NCBI GenBank assembly: GCA_016235165.1
Contig: JACRLX010000020.1
Span: 1-64,000 of the forward strand
Reading direction: 5' to 3'
From: Rhodocyclales bacterium
GTDB lineage: Bacteria; Pseudomonadota; Gammaproteobacteria; Burkholderiales; Rhodocyclaceae
DNA length: 64,000 nucleotides
The notes beneath the pieces are model-generated. The model did no database searches, was not told where the DNA came from, and saw nothing but the letters and a program-made list of their open reading frames with translations. Of this stretch, positions 1-9,071 are shown one piece after another (within the stretch, counting starts at the first letter, position 1; the number at the start of each line of letters is the position of its first letter). A program made the translations under genes and the position numbers.

Positions 1-135
1 ATCGGGGGTTGGGGGTGGTCCGTCCAGAATTCGCCAGATTGATCAAAATTCGATCAGCTCGCCTTGGCGGCACCCAACTCTATCCGTTACCCATATCTCC
101 CGGCCACTCCTTCACGGGCCTGTGAAATATCCGGG

Positions 136-1611
136 CTAGCCCGATTTCTGCCCCAGCGGCACATCCACCACCACGCGCAGGCCGCAACGGCCACCCGCCT
201 GCAACCGCAGGCTGCCGCCAAGCGCCCGCACCCGCTCGCGCATCACGATCAGGCCATAGCCGGAATGCGAGGCGGCAACATCCATGCCGCAACCGTCGTC
301 GCGCACCACCAGACGCAGCCAGCGACCGTCGCTCCGCGAACGCTGGCCAAGGAAGAGGCGTACCCGCCGTGCCCCTGAATGCGCATGCACATTGGCCAGG
401 CATTCCTGAACGATGCGAAACAGGTTGATGCGTCCCAGGTCATCCTCCGGCTCGACGTCGCCGGCCAGGCGCAGCCAGGCCCGGGTTTCCGGATGCGTCG
501 TGCCCCAGCGCGCCAGGAGCAGGCAGATCGCGGCGGACAGGCCGGCGCTGTCGAGCACCTGGGGGTGCAGGCCTTCCACGAGGCGGTGCGAAGCGTCATA
601 GATTTCGCCCACCGCGCTTTCGATCGCAGCGGCATTCGCTTCGCTGCGCGCAGGGTCGCCCGCATTGCGCCGGATCGCCCCGGCATAGGCGCGGATTGCC
701 ACCAGTTGCTGACTCAGGTCGTCGTGCAGTTCCTGCGCCAGATGCTGGCGCTCGACCTCCTGCAGGCGGATCAGTTCGCGCCCGAGACGGGTGTTTTCTT
801 CCAGCAGAAGCCGCAACCGCTCCTCGGCCGTCACCCGTTCCGTGATGTCGCGGCCGACGGACTGGATCTCGACCAGGTTTCCGGCGGCGTCGAAAAATCC
901 GCGATTGACGAAGTGCATCCAGCGCAAGCCGCCTTCCGCTCCATACACGCGATTTTCGATGCTCACCACCGGGTTGTCGGGCGCCAGCCTGGCCAATTGG
1001 CGCCCGATCATGGCCAGATCGTCGGGATGCGCCACGGGCTGCCAGCGCCGTCCCAGAAGTTCCTCCGCCCGGCGACCGAAAAAGCGGCAATAGGCGTCAT
1101 TCACGTAGAGAAAGTCACCGTCCGCCGTGAAGCGGCTGATGAGTTCCGTCTGATCCTCCAACACGCCACGATGGCGCGCCTCGCTCGCCTGTAGCGCCTG
1201 TTCCATCGATCGCGTCGCGGTGATGTCGGTATGCACCACGACAAGCCCGCGTGTCGGCGCCGTCAGCCGATGGGCGCTCATCCGGAACCAGCGCGCGGCC
1301 CGCGACCAATGGCTGGGGTAATCCAGTTCCAGCAGCACCTGCTCGCCGGCCAGCAAGCGGCGGATGCCGTCGGCGACACGCCTCGCGCATTCGGCATCCT
1401 CGCCGTGGGTCGCCGCGCACACGCTCAGGTAATCGAGGCCCAGGCAGGTCGGCCTGCCGCCTCCCCATCCAAGGCTTTCCCAGGCCCGGTTGACGGCCAC
1501 GATAACGCCCCGTTGGTCGAGTACGGCGGCGCTGTGCGGCAGGGCGTCGAATGCGGCAAGCACGGCGTCGTCGGCCGGCAAGGCCGGCTGATCTGGGCGG
1601 TTGGTCTCCAT
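136..1611 (-). CDS. PAS-domain sensor histidine kinase (NarX/HisKA_3 type)
   Basis: Soluble two-component sensor kinase of 491 residues. Two PAS domains fill the N-terminal half. A HisKA_3 dimerisation helix follows, with the phospho-acceptor in RQHLAQELHDDLSQQL, and then a HATPase_c domain with the N box near IVQECLANVHAHSGA and the G box DDGCGMD. No membrane segment is evident, so the signal is probably cytoplasmic. The chosen ATG (METNRPD) leaves out a 24-residue arginine-rich GTG-started extension that has no domain. HisKA_3 kinases normally pair with a NarL/LuxR-type regulator, but none is adjacent, so its partner is unknown. It is divergent from the PAS/hybrid-kinase pair that begins at 1779. 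Confidence 0.85.
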   Translation of the reverse strand: METNRPDQPALPADDAVLAAFDALPHSAAVLDQRGVIVAVNRAWESLGWGGGRPTCLGLDYLSVCAATHGEDAECARRVADGIRRLLAGEQVLLELDYPSHWSRAARWFRMSAHRLTAPTRGLVVVHTDITATRSMEQALQASEARHRGVLEDQTELISRFTADGDFLYVNDAYCRFFGRRAEELLGRRWQPVAHPDDLAMIGRQLARLAPDNPVVSIENRVYGAEGGLRWMHFVNRGFFDAAGNLVEIQSVGRDITERVTAEERLRLLLEENTRLGRELIRLQEVERQHLAQELHDDLSQQLVAIRAYAGAIRRNAGDPARSEANAAAIESAVGEIYDASHRLVEGLHPQVLDSAGLSAAICLLLARWGTTHPETRAWLRLAGDVEPEDDLGRINLFRIVQECLANVHAHSGARRVRLFLGQRSRSDGRWLRLVVRDDGCGMDVAASHSGYGLIVMRERVRALGGSLRLQAGGRCGLRVVVDVPLGQKSG

Positions 1612-1778
1612 GCGCCGGAATGCTACGCGATCAGGCCGGAAAAGCGGCCGACCAGTCGCGACGCTCGACCGCCACCAGCACACATTGTGCAGCGGGAATT
1701 TTTCCCGGCGATACCGGGATCACCAGTTGCCCCGAGTGGCCTGCCGCCGGCCATAATCCAGTATTTAATTCATGGCCC

Positions 1779-3626
1779 ATGGCCGCATTCGCATTACGTC
1801 GTTTCGCGGCCATTTCGGTACTCCGGGACACCGCGGCAATGCACGTATTCGACGCCAGCGCGCGCGATCAGGACGCCAGTGCCCTGCGCATCGTCCTGAT
1901 TTATGCCAGCTTCGCCGCGCTCTGGATCCTGCTTTCCGACAAGCTGGTCAGCGCCCTGCTGAGCGAGCCTTTTCATGTCCTGCTGGCCAGCATGTTGAAG
2001 GGCTGGCTGTTCGTTGCCATCACCTCGCTCCTGCTGTATGGCCTGATCCGGGGACGCGGGCCAAAAGTCGGCGCCGGCGACACGCCGATTTCGCGCCACG
2101 GCACCCTGTTGCTCGCCACGCTGGCCATCCTGCCATTGGCCGCCGCCGGGATCGGGCACAGTTTCCAGCGCCAGCGCGAAATCCAGCTCGCCAACCTGCA
2201 ATCGATTGCCACCGCGAAAAGCCAGCAGATCGGCGACTGGCTGATCGAACGCCAGGGCGACGCGGAATTGATGCGGATCAGTCGTTTCGTCGCCGACAAC
2301 TTCCGCAACTGGCAAGGCGGCACCGCCAGCGCCGAGCGGAACCTGAAAACCCACATCGATAGCTGGCTCGAACTTCGACCCTACGATGCCCTCAGCCTGA
2401 TCGACCCCGGCGGCGGCCGGCGCTGGCGCAGCGAGCGCGCCCCGCGGGAACCGGCGCCCCAGCTGCAAGCGGCACTCGCCATGGCAAGCGCCGAACACCG
2501 GGTGGTCGCCAGCCCGCCCTACCTCGACACCGCCGGCAAGCGCCGGATCGACTTCATCGCTCCGCTGGAGTTCGCCGGCCCGAGGCCCGCGCTCGCGGTA
2601 CTCCACGTCGATCTGGACAAGCGGTTCCTGCCCCTGGTGCGCGACTGGCCCTATCCCCTGGCCGGTTATGAAGCGCAGCTGCTGCGCGCCGAAGGCGAAC
2701 GCCTGGAGTTCCTCACTCCCATCCCTGGCGAGGGGAGCGGAATCCCCGCGCCGTCACCGACGCTGAAAGACAGCGGGCTGATTGCGGTGCGCGCCGTGTC
2801 CGACACCGCCACCGAACCCATGATGCTGCGGGGCGTCGATCATCGCGGCGCCGCCCAGATCGGCGTGGTGCGCCGCGTACCCGGCACGGACTGGCGGCTA
2901 CTGATCCGCCTCGGCGAAGCAGACCTGTATGCCGCCGCGGCCACGGATGCGGCGTGGATCGCGCTGTCCAGCCTGCTGGCGATGTTCATGGCCCTGACCG
3001 TTTTCGTCCTCCTGCGCCAGCGCGATCGTCTCGGCCTGATGAGCAACATGGTGGCAGCGCGCGAGGAGAAGCTGCGCGCCCTGCAATTGCTCGACGCGAT
3101 CGCCGAGCAGTCGGACGATGCCATTTTCGCCAAGGACCTCGACGGCCGTTACCTGTTGTTCAATCGTGCCGCCGCCGGTTTCGTCGGCAAGCCGGCGACG
3201 ACGGTGATCGGCAAGGACGACCGCGCCCTGTTTCCGGCCGACCAGGCGGCACGAATCCAGGCCAACGACCAGCGCGGCATCAGGGAGGCACGCGTCGTGG
3301 TCAGCGAGGAGCTTCTGGACACCGTGCTCGGGCCTCGCGTATTCCACTCCACCAAGGGCCCGCTGCATGATTCCACCGGCAAGGTCATCGGCAGTTTCGG
3401 CATCTCGCGCGACGTCACCGACGCCACCCGCGCCGAGGAAGAACTGCGCCAGCGCAACGAGGAACTGGAACGTTTCAATCGCGCCACGGTCGGCCGCGAG
3501 CTCGACATGATAGAGCTGAAGCGGGAGATCAATCGCCTCTCGCGCGAACTCGGCCGCGCGGAACCGCATGCGCTGGACTTCGACCGCGCCGAGGGCGCAG
3601 CCTCCGCGCCGACGAAACGCAACTGA
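1779..3626 (+). CDS. Membrane-anchored PAS sensor protein without a kinase domain
   Basis: 615-residue protein. Two N-terminal membrane helices (IVLIYASFAALWILL and a segment ending LLLYGLI) precede a third (HGTLLLATLAILPLAAAGIG). An extracytoplasmic sensor region of about 270 residues, another helix (AWIALSSLLAMFMALTVFVLL), one cytoplasmic PAS domain and a short helix (MIELKREINRLSRELG) follow. That last motif normally leads into a histidine kinase, but the protein ends there. It stops one base before the next gene, a hybrid kinase, so the pair probably works as sensor and kinase. A copy of the dispersed 27-bp repeat (2064-2090) encodes KVGAGDTPI between helices 2 and 3. The ATG at 1839 (MHVFDAS) is an alternative start; neither has a convincing ribosome site. 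Confidence 0.75.
   Translation: MAAFALRRFAAISVLRDTAAMHVFDASARDQDASALRIVLIYASFAALWILLSDKLVSALLSEPFHVLLASMLKGWLFVAITSLLLYGLIRGRGPKVGAGDTPISRHGTLLLATLAILPLAAAGIGHSFQRQREIQLANLQSIATAKSQQIGDWLIERQGDAELMRISRFVADNFRNWQGGTASAERNLKTHIDSWLELRPYDALSLIDPGGGRRWRSERAPREPAPQLQAALAMASAEHRVVASPPYLDTAGKRRIDFIAPLEFAGPRPALAVLHVDLDKRFLPLVRDWPYPLAGYEAQLLRAEGERLEFLTPIPGEGSGIPAPSPTLKDSGLIAVRAVSDTATEPMMLRGVDHRGAAQIGVVRRVPGTDWRLLIRLGEADLYAAAATDAAWIALSSLLAMFMALTVFVLLRQRDRLGLMSNMVAAREEKLRALQLLDAIAEQSDDAIFAKDLDGRYLLFNRAAAGFVGKPATTVIGKDDRALFPADQAARIQANDQRGIREARVVVSEELLDTVLGPRVFHSTKGPLHDSTGKVIGSFGISRDVTDATRAEEELRQRNEELERFNRATVGRELDMIELKREINRLSRELGRAEPHALDFDRAEGAASAPTKRN
2064..2090 (+). repeat. Dispersed 27-bp repeat, copy 1 (in coding sequence)
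   Basis: Matches the core AAAGTCGGCGCYRGCGAYAC followed by GCCGATT. It lies inside the PAS sensor gene in sense orientation and encodes KVGAGDTPI in the loop between membrane helices 2 and 3. Confidence 0.8.
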
Positions 3627-3627
3627 C

Positions 3628-6600
3628 ATGGCCTTCCCGGATATCCGCAGCCTCAGCATCCTGAGCCTGGTTTCCAGCCTGCTGCTGGCCCTGGCCATGC
3701 TGATGCTCGGCCGAATTTGCGGGCGCCAGCCGGCTGTACTCGCCTGGATCAGGGGCGCCGGCCTGCTGGCAGCGGGCTTCGTCCTGATTGCCTTGCGCGG
3801 CATTGCCCACGATGCGCTGAGCATCGTCCTGGCCAACGTTGTCATCGCCAGCGGCGCGGCCTGGCTGTACATGGCCACCCGCCTCACCATCGGCCTGACG
3901 CGCGGTCCGCGCCTGGACATCGCCGCGGGTCTGCTGGTGCTGCTGCTGTTCCCCTACCTGACGTTCATCCAGCCCAGCCTGGGGGCGCGGATATTCGTCA
4001 ATTCGCTGATCATCGCCGGCTTCGGACTGGCCAGCGCCTGGCTCGCCCTGGCCCACAGCGCAAGCCGCCGCGACGATAACCGGCGAATCCTGGCAGCCAT
4101 CGGCCTGGCGTTTGCGATCTGCGGCGGGGTCTACCTGGCGCGCGCCCTGATGACGCCGATTTCGCTCCAGGACGGCAGCCTGATGGCGCTCACCGACGGC
4201 GTGCACAAGGCGACTTTCATCGCCGTATTGCTGCTCAATGCAACGCTGACCCTTAGCGTCACCTACATCGTCGGCTCGCGCACCGAACGCAAGCTGCGCG
4301 CGGCCAATGCACGCTTCGACGCCACCTTCGAGCAGGCCGCGGTGGGCATCGGCACGTTCGACCTCGCGGGAAACTGGATGCGCGCCAATCGCAAGCTGTG
4401 CGCGATGCTCGGGCTCGACGAGCGAAGCTTCGGCGCCACGCCCGAAGGCCAGGCCCAGCTCGCCGACGATTCCATGGCCGACCCGGCCGAACGGCGACGG
4501 ATGCTGGCCGGAGCGATGCCCAGCGCGACCCGCGAACTGCTGCGGCACGATGGCGCCGGAAACCACCTCTGGATGCGGCGCACCACAACGCTGGTCAGGC
4601 GCGCGGACGGCACGCCCGATCACTTCGTCGCCGTGATCGAGGATATCCAGCAGCGCAAGCTGGCCGAGGAGGCGCTGCAAAAATCGCAGGCCGACGCCCT
4701 CGCCGAGCAGGTCAAGGCACGCCGCGCCGCCCTGTCGCTGATGGAAGACGCAGTGGCCGCGCGACTGAATCTGGAAGCCGCGAACCTTGCCTTGCGCGAA
4801 GGCGAAGCCAGCTACCGCGAAATGTTCGGCGCCAATCCACATCCGATGTGGGTATTCGACCTGGAGACCCTGGACTTCCTCGCCGTCAATGACGCCGCGG
4901 TCGCCAAGTACGGCTGGTCGCACCAGGAGTTCCTGGCCTTGAACCTGCGCGACATCCGCGATCCCGATCAAGTGCCACCGATGATCGAATCAATCGCCAG
5001 CGCCGCCGAAAACGCCACCGCAGACGCCGCCGAACGGGGGATCTGGCGTCACCGCACCCGCAACGGACGCGAACTGCTGGTCGAGATCACCGCCCACGGC
5101 ATACAGTACGGTGGGCGCCGCGCCATGGTGGTGCTGGCGCACGACGTGACGCAGCGCCTGCGCTCCGAGGAACAGTTGCGCAAGCTCTCGCTGGCGGTCG
5201 AGCAGAGCCCGGACTGCGTGGTCATCACCGACGTCGATGCCCGCATCGAGTACGTCAACGCCGCCTTCGTGCGGGTCACCGGCTACAGCCGCGAGCAGGT
5301 GATGGGCCAGAATCCGCGCATCCTGCATTCCGGCGGCACGCCGCGTGCGACCTACGAATCGATGTGGCGGACCCTGATGGCCGGGGAGTCCTGGAAGGGC
5401 GAGTTCCACAATCGCCGCGCCGACGGCAGCGACTACATCGAGTTCGCCATCATCACGCCGATACGCCAGACCGATGGCCGCATCACCCACTACGTGGCGA
5501 TCAAGGAAGACGTCACCGAAAAGAAGCGCATCGCCGCCGAGCTCGACGCCCATCGCCATCACCTCGAAGAGCTGGTGGCCAGCCGCACCGCCGAACTCGA
5601 CGAGGCACGCCGGCGGGCCGACAGCGCCAACCAGGCCAAGAGCACGTTTCTCGCCAACATGAGCCACGAAATCCGCACCCCGATGAACGCCATCATCGGC
5701 CTCACCCACCTGTTGCAGCAATCGCCGCTGAACGACGCGCAACGCGAGCGGCTGAGCAAGATCGACGGCGCCGCCTACCACCTGCTGGCCATCATCAACG
5801 ACGTGCTCGACCTGTCCAAGATCGAGGCTGGCCGCATGCAGCTGGAGGACACGGAGTTCCAGCTCGACGAACTGATGGAGCAGGTCCGCACCCTGATCGC
5901 CGCGGATGCCGAGGCCAAGGGCCTGTCGCTGCGCATCGAGTTCGGCGCCACGCCGCGCTGCCTGCGTGGCGATCCCACCCGCTTGCGCCAGGGCCTGCTC
6001 AACTTTGCCGGCAATGCACTGAAGTTCACCGAACGAGGCGGCATCGTCCTGCGCGCCATTGCCGAAGCCAGGGAAAACGATGGGGTACTGCTGCGGCTGG
6101 AGGTGGAAGACACCGGTATCGGCATCGCGGACGACACGATGGCGACGCTGTTCGCCGCCTTCGAGCAGGGCGACCGCTCGACCACGCGCAAGTATGGCGG
6201 CACCGGCCTCGGCCTCGCGATTACCCGCCGCCTGGCGCGCATGATGGGCGGCGACGCCGGCGGTGAAAGCCGTCCCGGCGTCGGCAGCCGCTTCTGGCTC
6301 ACCGCCCGCCTGCGCCACGGCAGCGGCCAGCCACCGCGTGCGCCGGCCGCGCCGCCAAGCAGCGGGCCGGTCGCGGAACCGGTAGACAGTTGTGCCGGCA
6401 GGCAGATCCTGCTGGCGGAGGACAACCCGATCAACCGCGAAGTCGCGACCGAGCTGCTGCACGCCATCGGACTGCGGGTGGATGTCGCGGAAAACGGCCG
6501 CCAGGCGCTGGAGCGCATCGCCGGCGCAACCTACGATCTGGTCCTGATGGACATGCAGATGCCGGTGCTCGACGGTGTCGAGGCCACGCGCGCGATCCGC

Positions 6601-7182
6601 GCCCGGCCCGATGGCGGCACGATTCCGATCATCGCCATGACCGCCAACGCCTTCGACGACGACCGCCGGCGCTGCTTCGAGGCCGGCATGAACGACTTCA
6701 TCGCCAAGCCGGTGGATCCGGCGCAACTGCATGCCATCTTGCTGAAATGGCTGCCGGCGCGCTCGCGCGCGGCCAGCCCCGGCGCGAACGCGGAACCGGT
6801 GCCACCCATCTCGCCCGACGCGATGCTGCGCCAGCGCCTGGCCGCCATTCCCGGCCTCGACCTTGAGACCGGCCTGGCCATGACGCTCAATCGCTTCGTC
6901 TTTTACCTGCGCATCCTGCGCCTGTTCACCGACAAGAATCGCGATGTGCCGCGCCAGCTGCGGGACGCCACCGCACAGGGCAAGCTTGGGAGCGTGCAGG
7001 AGATCGCCCACGGGCTGAAGACCGCGGCCGGCACCATAGGCGCAATCGACATGAGCCGCCAGGCCGATGCCTTGATGCAGGCCGCGCGCGAAGGCAACAG
7101 CGGACCGAACGCCACCGCCCTGCGCCTGGCCGACGATCTGGAACAACTGATCCGCCAGCTGGACGCCGCACTGGCGATCTGA
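3628..7182 (+). CDS. Hybrid sensor histidine kinase (7TM-PAS-PAS-PAS-HisKA-HATPase-REC-Hpt)
   Basis: 1184-residue phosphorelay kinase. About seven membrane helices occupy residues 1-210. PAS domains follow at roughly 225-350, 415-530 and 535-650. The HisKA helix contains SHEIRTPMNAIIGL, and the ATPase domain has the GGTGLGLAI box. The receiver domain has the acidic pair in LLAEDNPINREV, the phospho-acceptor Asp in LVLMDMQMPVLDG and the conserved Lys in FIAKPVDP. A C-terminal Hpt domain keeps its histidine in EIAHGLKTAAGTIGA. All four phosphotransfer modules are therefore intact, and a separate DNA-binding regulator is expected elsewhere. The start one base after the upstream stop and the shared strand indicate an operon. 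The ligand is unknown. Confidence 0.9.
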   Translation: MAFPDIRSLSILSLVSSLLLALAMLMLGRICGRQPAVLAWIRGAGLLAAGFVLIALRGIAHDALSIVLANVVIASGAAWLYMATRLTIGLTRGPRLDIAAGLLVLLLFPYLTFIQPSLGARIFVNSLIIAGFGLASAWLALAHSASRRDDNRRILAAIGLAFAICGGVYLARALMTPISLQDGSLMALTDGVHKATFIAVLLLNATLTLSVTYIVGSRTERKLRAANARFDATFEQAAVGIGTFDLAGNWMRANRKLCAMLGLDERSFGATPEGQAQLADDSMADPAERRRMLAGAMPSATRELLRHDGAGNHLWMRRTTTLVRRADGTPDHFVAVIEDIQQRKLAEEALQKSQADALAEQVKARRAALSLMEDAVAARLNLEAANLALREGEASYREMFGANPHPMWVFDLETLDFLAVNDAAVAKYGWSHQEFLALNLRDIRDPDQVPPMIESIASAAENATADAAERGIWRHRTRNGRELLVEITAHGIQYGGRRAMVVLAHDVTQRLRSEEQLRKLSLAVEQSPDCVVITDVDARIEYVNAAFVRVTGYSREQVMGQNPRILHSGGTPRATYESMWRTLMAGESWKGEFHNRRADGSDYIEFAIITPIRQTDGRITHYVAIKEDVTEKKRIAAELDAHRHHLEELVASRTAELDEARRRADSANQAKSTFLANMSHEIRTPMNAIIGLTHLLQQSPLNDAQRERLSKIDGAAYHLLAIINDVLDLSKIEAGRMQLEDTEFQLDELMEQVRTLIAADAEAKGLSLRIEFGATPRCLRGDPTRLRQGLLNFAGNALKFTERGGIVLRAIAEARENDGVLLRLEVEDTGIGIADDTMATLFAAFEQGDRSTTRKYGGTGLGLAITRRLARMMGGDAGGESRPGVGSRFWLTARLRHGSGQPPRAPAAPPSSGPVAEPVDSCAGRQILLAEDNPINREVATELLHAIGLRVDVAENGRQALERIAGATYDLVLMDMQMPVLDGVEATRAIRARPDGGTIPIIAMTANAFDDDRRRCFEAGMNDFIAKPVDPAQLHAILLKWLPARSRAASPGANAEPVPPISPDAMLRQRLAAIPGLDLETGLAMTLNRFVFYLRILRLFTDKNRDVPRQLRDATAQGKLGSVQEIAHGLKTAAGTIGAIDMSRQADALMQAAREGNSGPNATALRLADDLEQLIRQLDAALAI

Positions 7183-7454
7183 GGCGCTCCCACACCATAT
7201 CGTGTCCTGCGATCGCCGTGTCGCCGGCGCCGACTTTCGCCACCCTCCTTTAACGTGAAACAACACGCTGGGATGCTGCCGGTTTCGAGCGCAGCGAGCC
7301 GTTCAGGAACCCCCGCGAGGGGGGCGAAGGGGGGCGGGCCGAGCTTGCCCGCTCCGGACAAGGCAAAGGCACGGGCGGTTCATGCTCCGTGGCTGGCTGT
7401 CGAAGTCATGAGCGATAGAATGCCGGCCAGCGCGCCGTTCGCGCCACCACGACC
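7183..7454. other. Intergenic region with a dispersed repeat copy
   Basis: 272 bp between the hybrid kinase and the FAD dehydrogenase. It holds repeat copy 2 (7211-7237) and a G/C-rich stretch near 7310-7360 with runs of C then G that could fold. No gene or clear promoter was recognised. Confidence 0.5.
7211..7237 (-). repeat. Dispersed 27-bp repeat, copy 2 (intergenic)
   Basis: On the minus strand it reads AAAGTCGGCGCCGGCGACAC followed by GGCGATC, identical to the inferred consensus. It lies just downstream of the hybrid kinase stop codon, outside any gene. Confidence 0.85.
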
Positions 7455-9071
7455 ATGCGCCTCACCGAACTCCGCCTTCCCCTCGACCACAGCGACAGCG
7501 ATCTGCGCGCGGCCATTCTCAAGCGCCTCGACCTCGCCGCCGGCGAGCTGATCGACTATACGGTATTCCGTCGCGGCCATGACGCACGCAAGCGTGCCGC
7601 GATCGTGCTGACCTATACCCTTGACATAACGCTGCGGGACGAAGCGGCGGTGCTGGCGCGCCTGTGCGGCGACACGCACGTGGGGCCGACGCCGGATACC
7701 GCCTACCGCTTCGTCACCCGCGCTCCCGAGCCGGCGCCGACGCCGCGCCCGGTGGTGATCGGCAGCGGCCCCTGCGGCCTGTTCGCCGCGCTGCTGCTGG
7801 CGCAGATGGGTTTTCGGCCGCTGCTGCTGGAACGCGGCAAGGCGGTGCGCGAGCGCACCCGGGACACCTGGGGCCTGTGGCGCCAGAAGCAGCTCAACCC
7901 GGAATCCAACGTGCAGTTCGGCGAGGGCGGTGCCGGCACCTTTTCCGACGGCAAGCTCTACAGCCAGATCAAGGACCCGGCCTGGCGCGGACGCAAGGTG
8001 CTGACGGAATTCGTCAAGGCCGGCGCACCGGCGGAAATCCTCTACCTCGGCAAGCCGCACATCGGCACCTTCAAGCTGGTGGCGATGGTGGAGAACATGC
8101 GCGCCGAGATCGAGGCCCTGGGCGGCGAGATCCGCTTCAACGCCCGCGTCGAGGACATCGCGATCGAAGCCGGCCAGCTGCGCGGCCTGCGCCTGGCCGA
8201 TGATGAATTCATCGCCGCCAACCATGTCGTGCTCGCCATTGGCCACAGCGCGCGCGACAGCTTCCGCATGCTGCATGCGCGCGGCGTGCAGATCGAGGCC
8301 AAACCGTTTTCCATCGGCCTGCGCATCGAACACCCGCAGTCGCTGATCGACCGCGCCCGCTTCGGCAAGTTCGCCGGCCACAGGCTGCTCGGCGCCGCCG
8401 ACTACAAGCTGGTACACCATTGCAGCAACGGCCGCTCGGCCTACAGTTTCTGCATGTGTCCGGGCGGCACCGTGGTCGCCGCCACCTCCGAGCCGGGGCG
8501 CGTGGTGACCAACGGCATGAGCCAGTACTCGCGCAACGAGCGCAACGCCAACGCCGCGCTGGTGGTCGATGTCGCGCCGGCCGATTTCCCCGGCATCGAA
8601 TCCGACCCCCTGGCCGGCATCGAATTCCAGCGCCATTGGGAAAGCCTCGCCTTCGCCGCCGGCGGCGGCGACTACAGCGCCCCGGCGCAGCGCGTCGGCG
8701 ACTTTCTCGCCGGGCGGCCATCCACCACACTGGGCAGCGTGCTGCCCTCCTACACCCCCGGCGTGCGCCCAGCCGACCTCGCGCGCTGCCTGCCCGACTA
8801 TGTGGTGGCGGCGCTGCGCGAAGCCCTGCCCGCCTTCGGCCGCCAGATCCGCGGCTTCGACATGGACGATGCCCTGCTCACCGGCGTCGAGACGCGTACG
8901 TCCTCGCCGGTGCGCATCACGCGCGGCGGCGATTTCCAGAGTTTGAACACGCGCGGCCTGTATCCGGCCGGCGAAGGCGCCGGTTACGCCGGCGGCATTC
9001 TCTCGGCGGCGGTCGATGGCATCCGCGTCGCCGAGGCCGTCGCCCTCAGCATGGTCGGCAAGCACTCATAG
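7455..9071 (+). CDS. FAD-dependent dehydrogenase (COG2509 family)
   Basis: 538-residue flavoprotein. After an N-terminal domain of about 90 residues comes the dinucleotide-binding motif GSGPCGLFAALLLAQMG. Next is the family signature NVQFGEGGAGTFSDGKLYS, and the C-terminal FAD-contact region is LYPAGEGAGYAGGILSAA. Length and motifs fit the uncharacterised COG2509 dehydrogenases, whose substrate is not known. It begins with ATG at 7455 (MRLTELRLPLDHS). Its stop codon overlaps the end of the convergent hoxV gene by six bases. Nothing ties it to hydrogen metabolism beyond location. Confidence 0.9.
   Translation: MRLTELRLPLDHSDSDLRAAILKRLDLAAGELIDYTVFRRGHDARKRAAIVLTYTLDITLRDEAAVLARLCGDTHVGPTPDTAYRFVTRAPEPAPTPRPVVIGSGPCGLFAALLLAQMGFRPLLLERGKAVRERTRDTWGLWRQKQLNPESNVQFGEGGAGTFSDGKLYSQIKDPAWRGRKVLTEFVKAGAPAEILYLGKPHIGTFKLVAMVENMRAEIEALGGEIRFNARVEDIAIEAGQLRGLRLADDEFIAANHVVLAIGHSARDSFRMLHARGVQIEAKPFSIGLRIEHPQSLIDRARFGKFAGHRLLGAADYKLVHHCSNGRSAYSFCMCPGGTVVAATSEPGRVVTNGMSQYSRNERNANAALVVDVAPADFPGIESDPLAGIEFQRHWESLAFAAGGGDYSAPAQRVGDFLAGRPSTTLGSVLPSYTPGVRPADLARCLPDYVVAALREALPAFGRQIRGFDMDDALLTGVETRTSSPVRITRGGDFQSLNTRGLYPAGEGAGYAGGILSAAVDGIRVAEAVALSMVGKHS

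Noticed and set aside
4990-7266. Long antisense reading frame (about 758 codons) opposite the hybrid kinase gene
   Set aside because: The sense strand encodes a complete multi-domain kinase. Long antisense frames are expected at this GC content, and this one has no domain.
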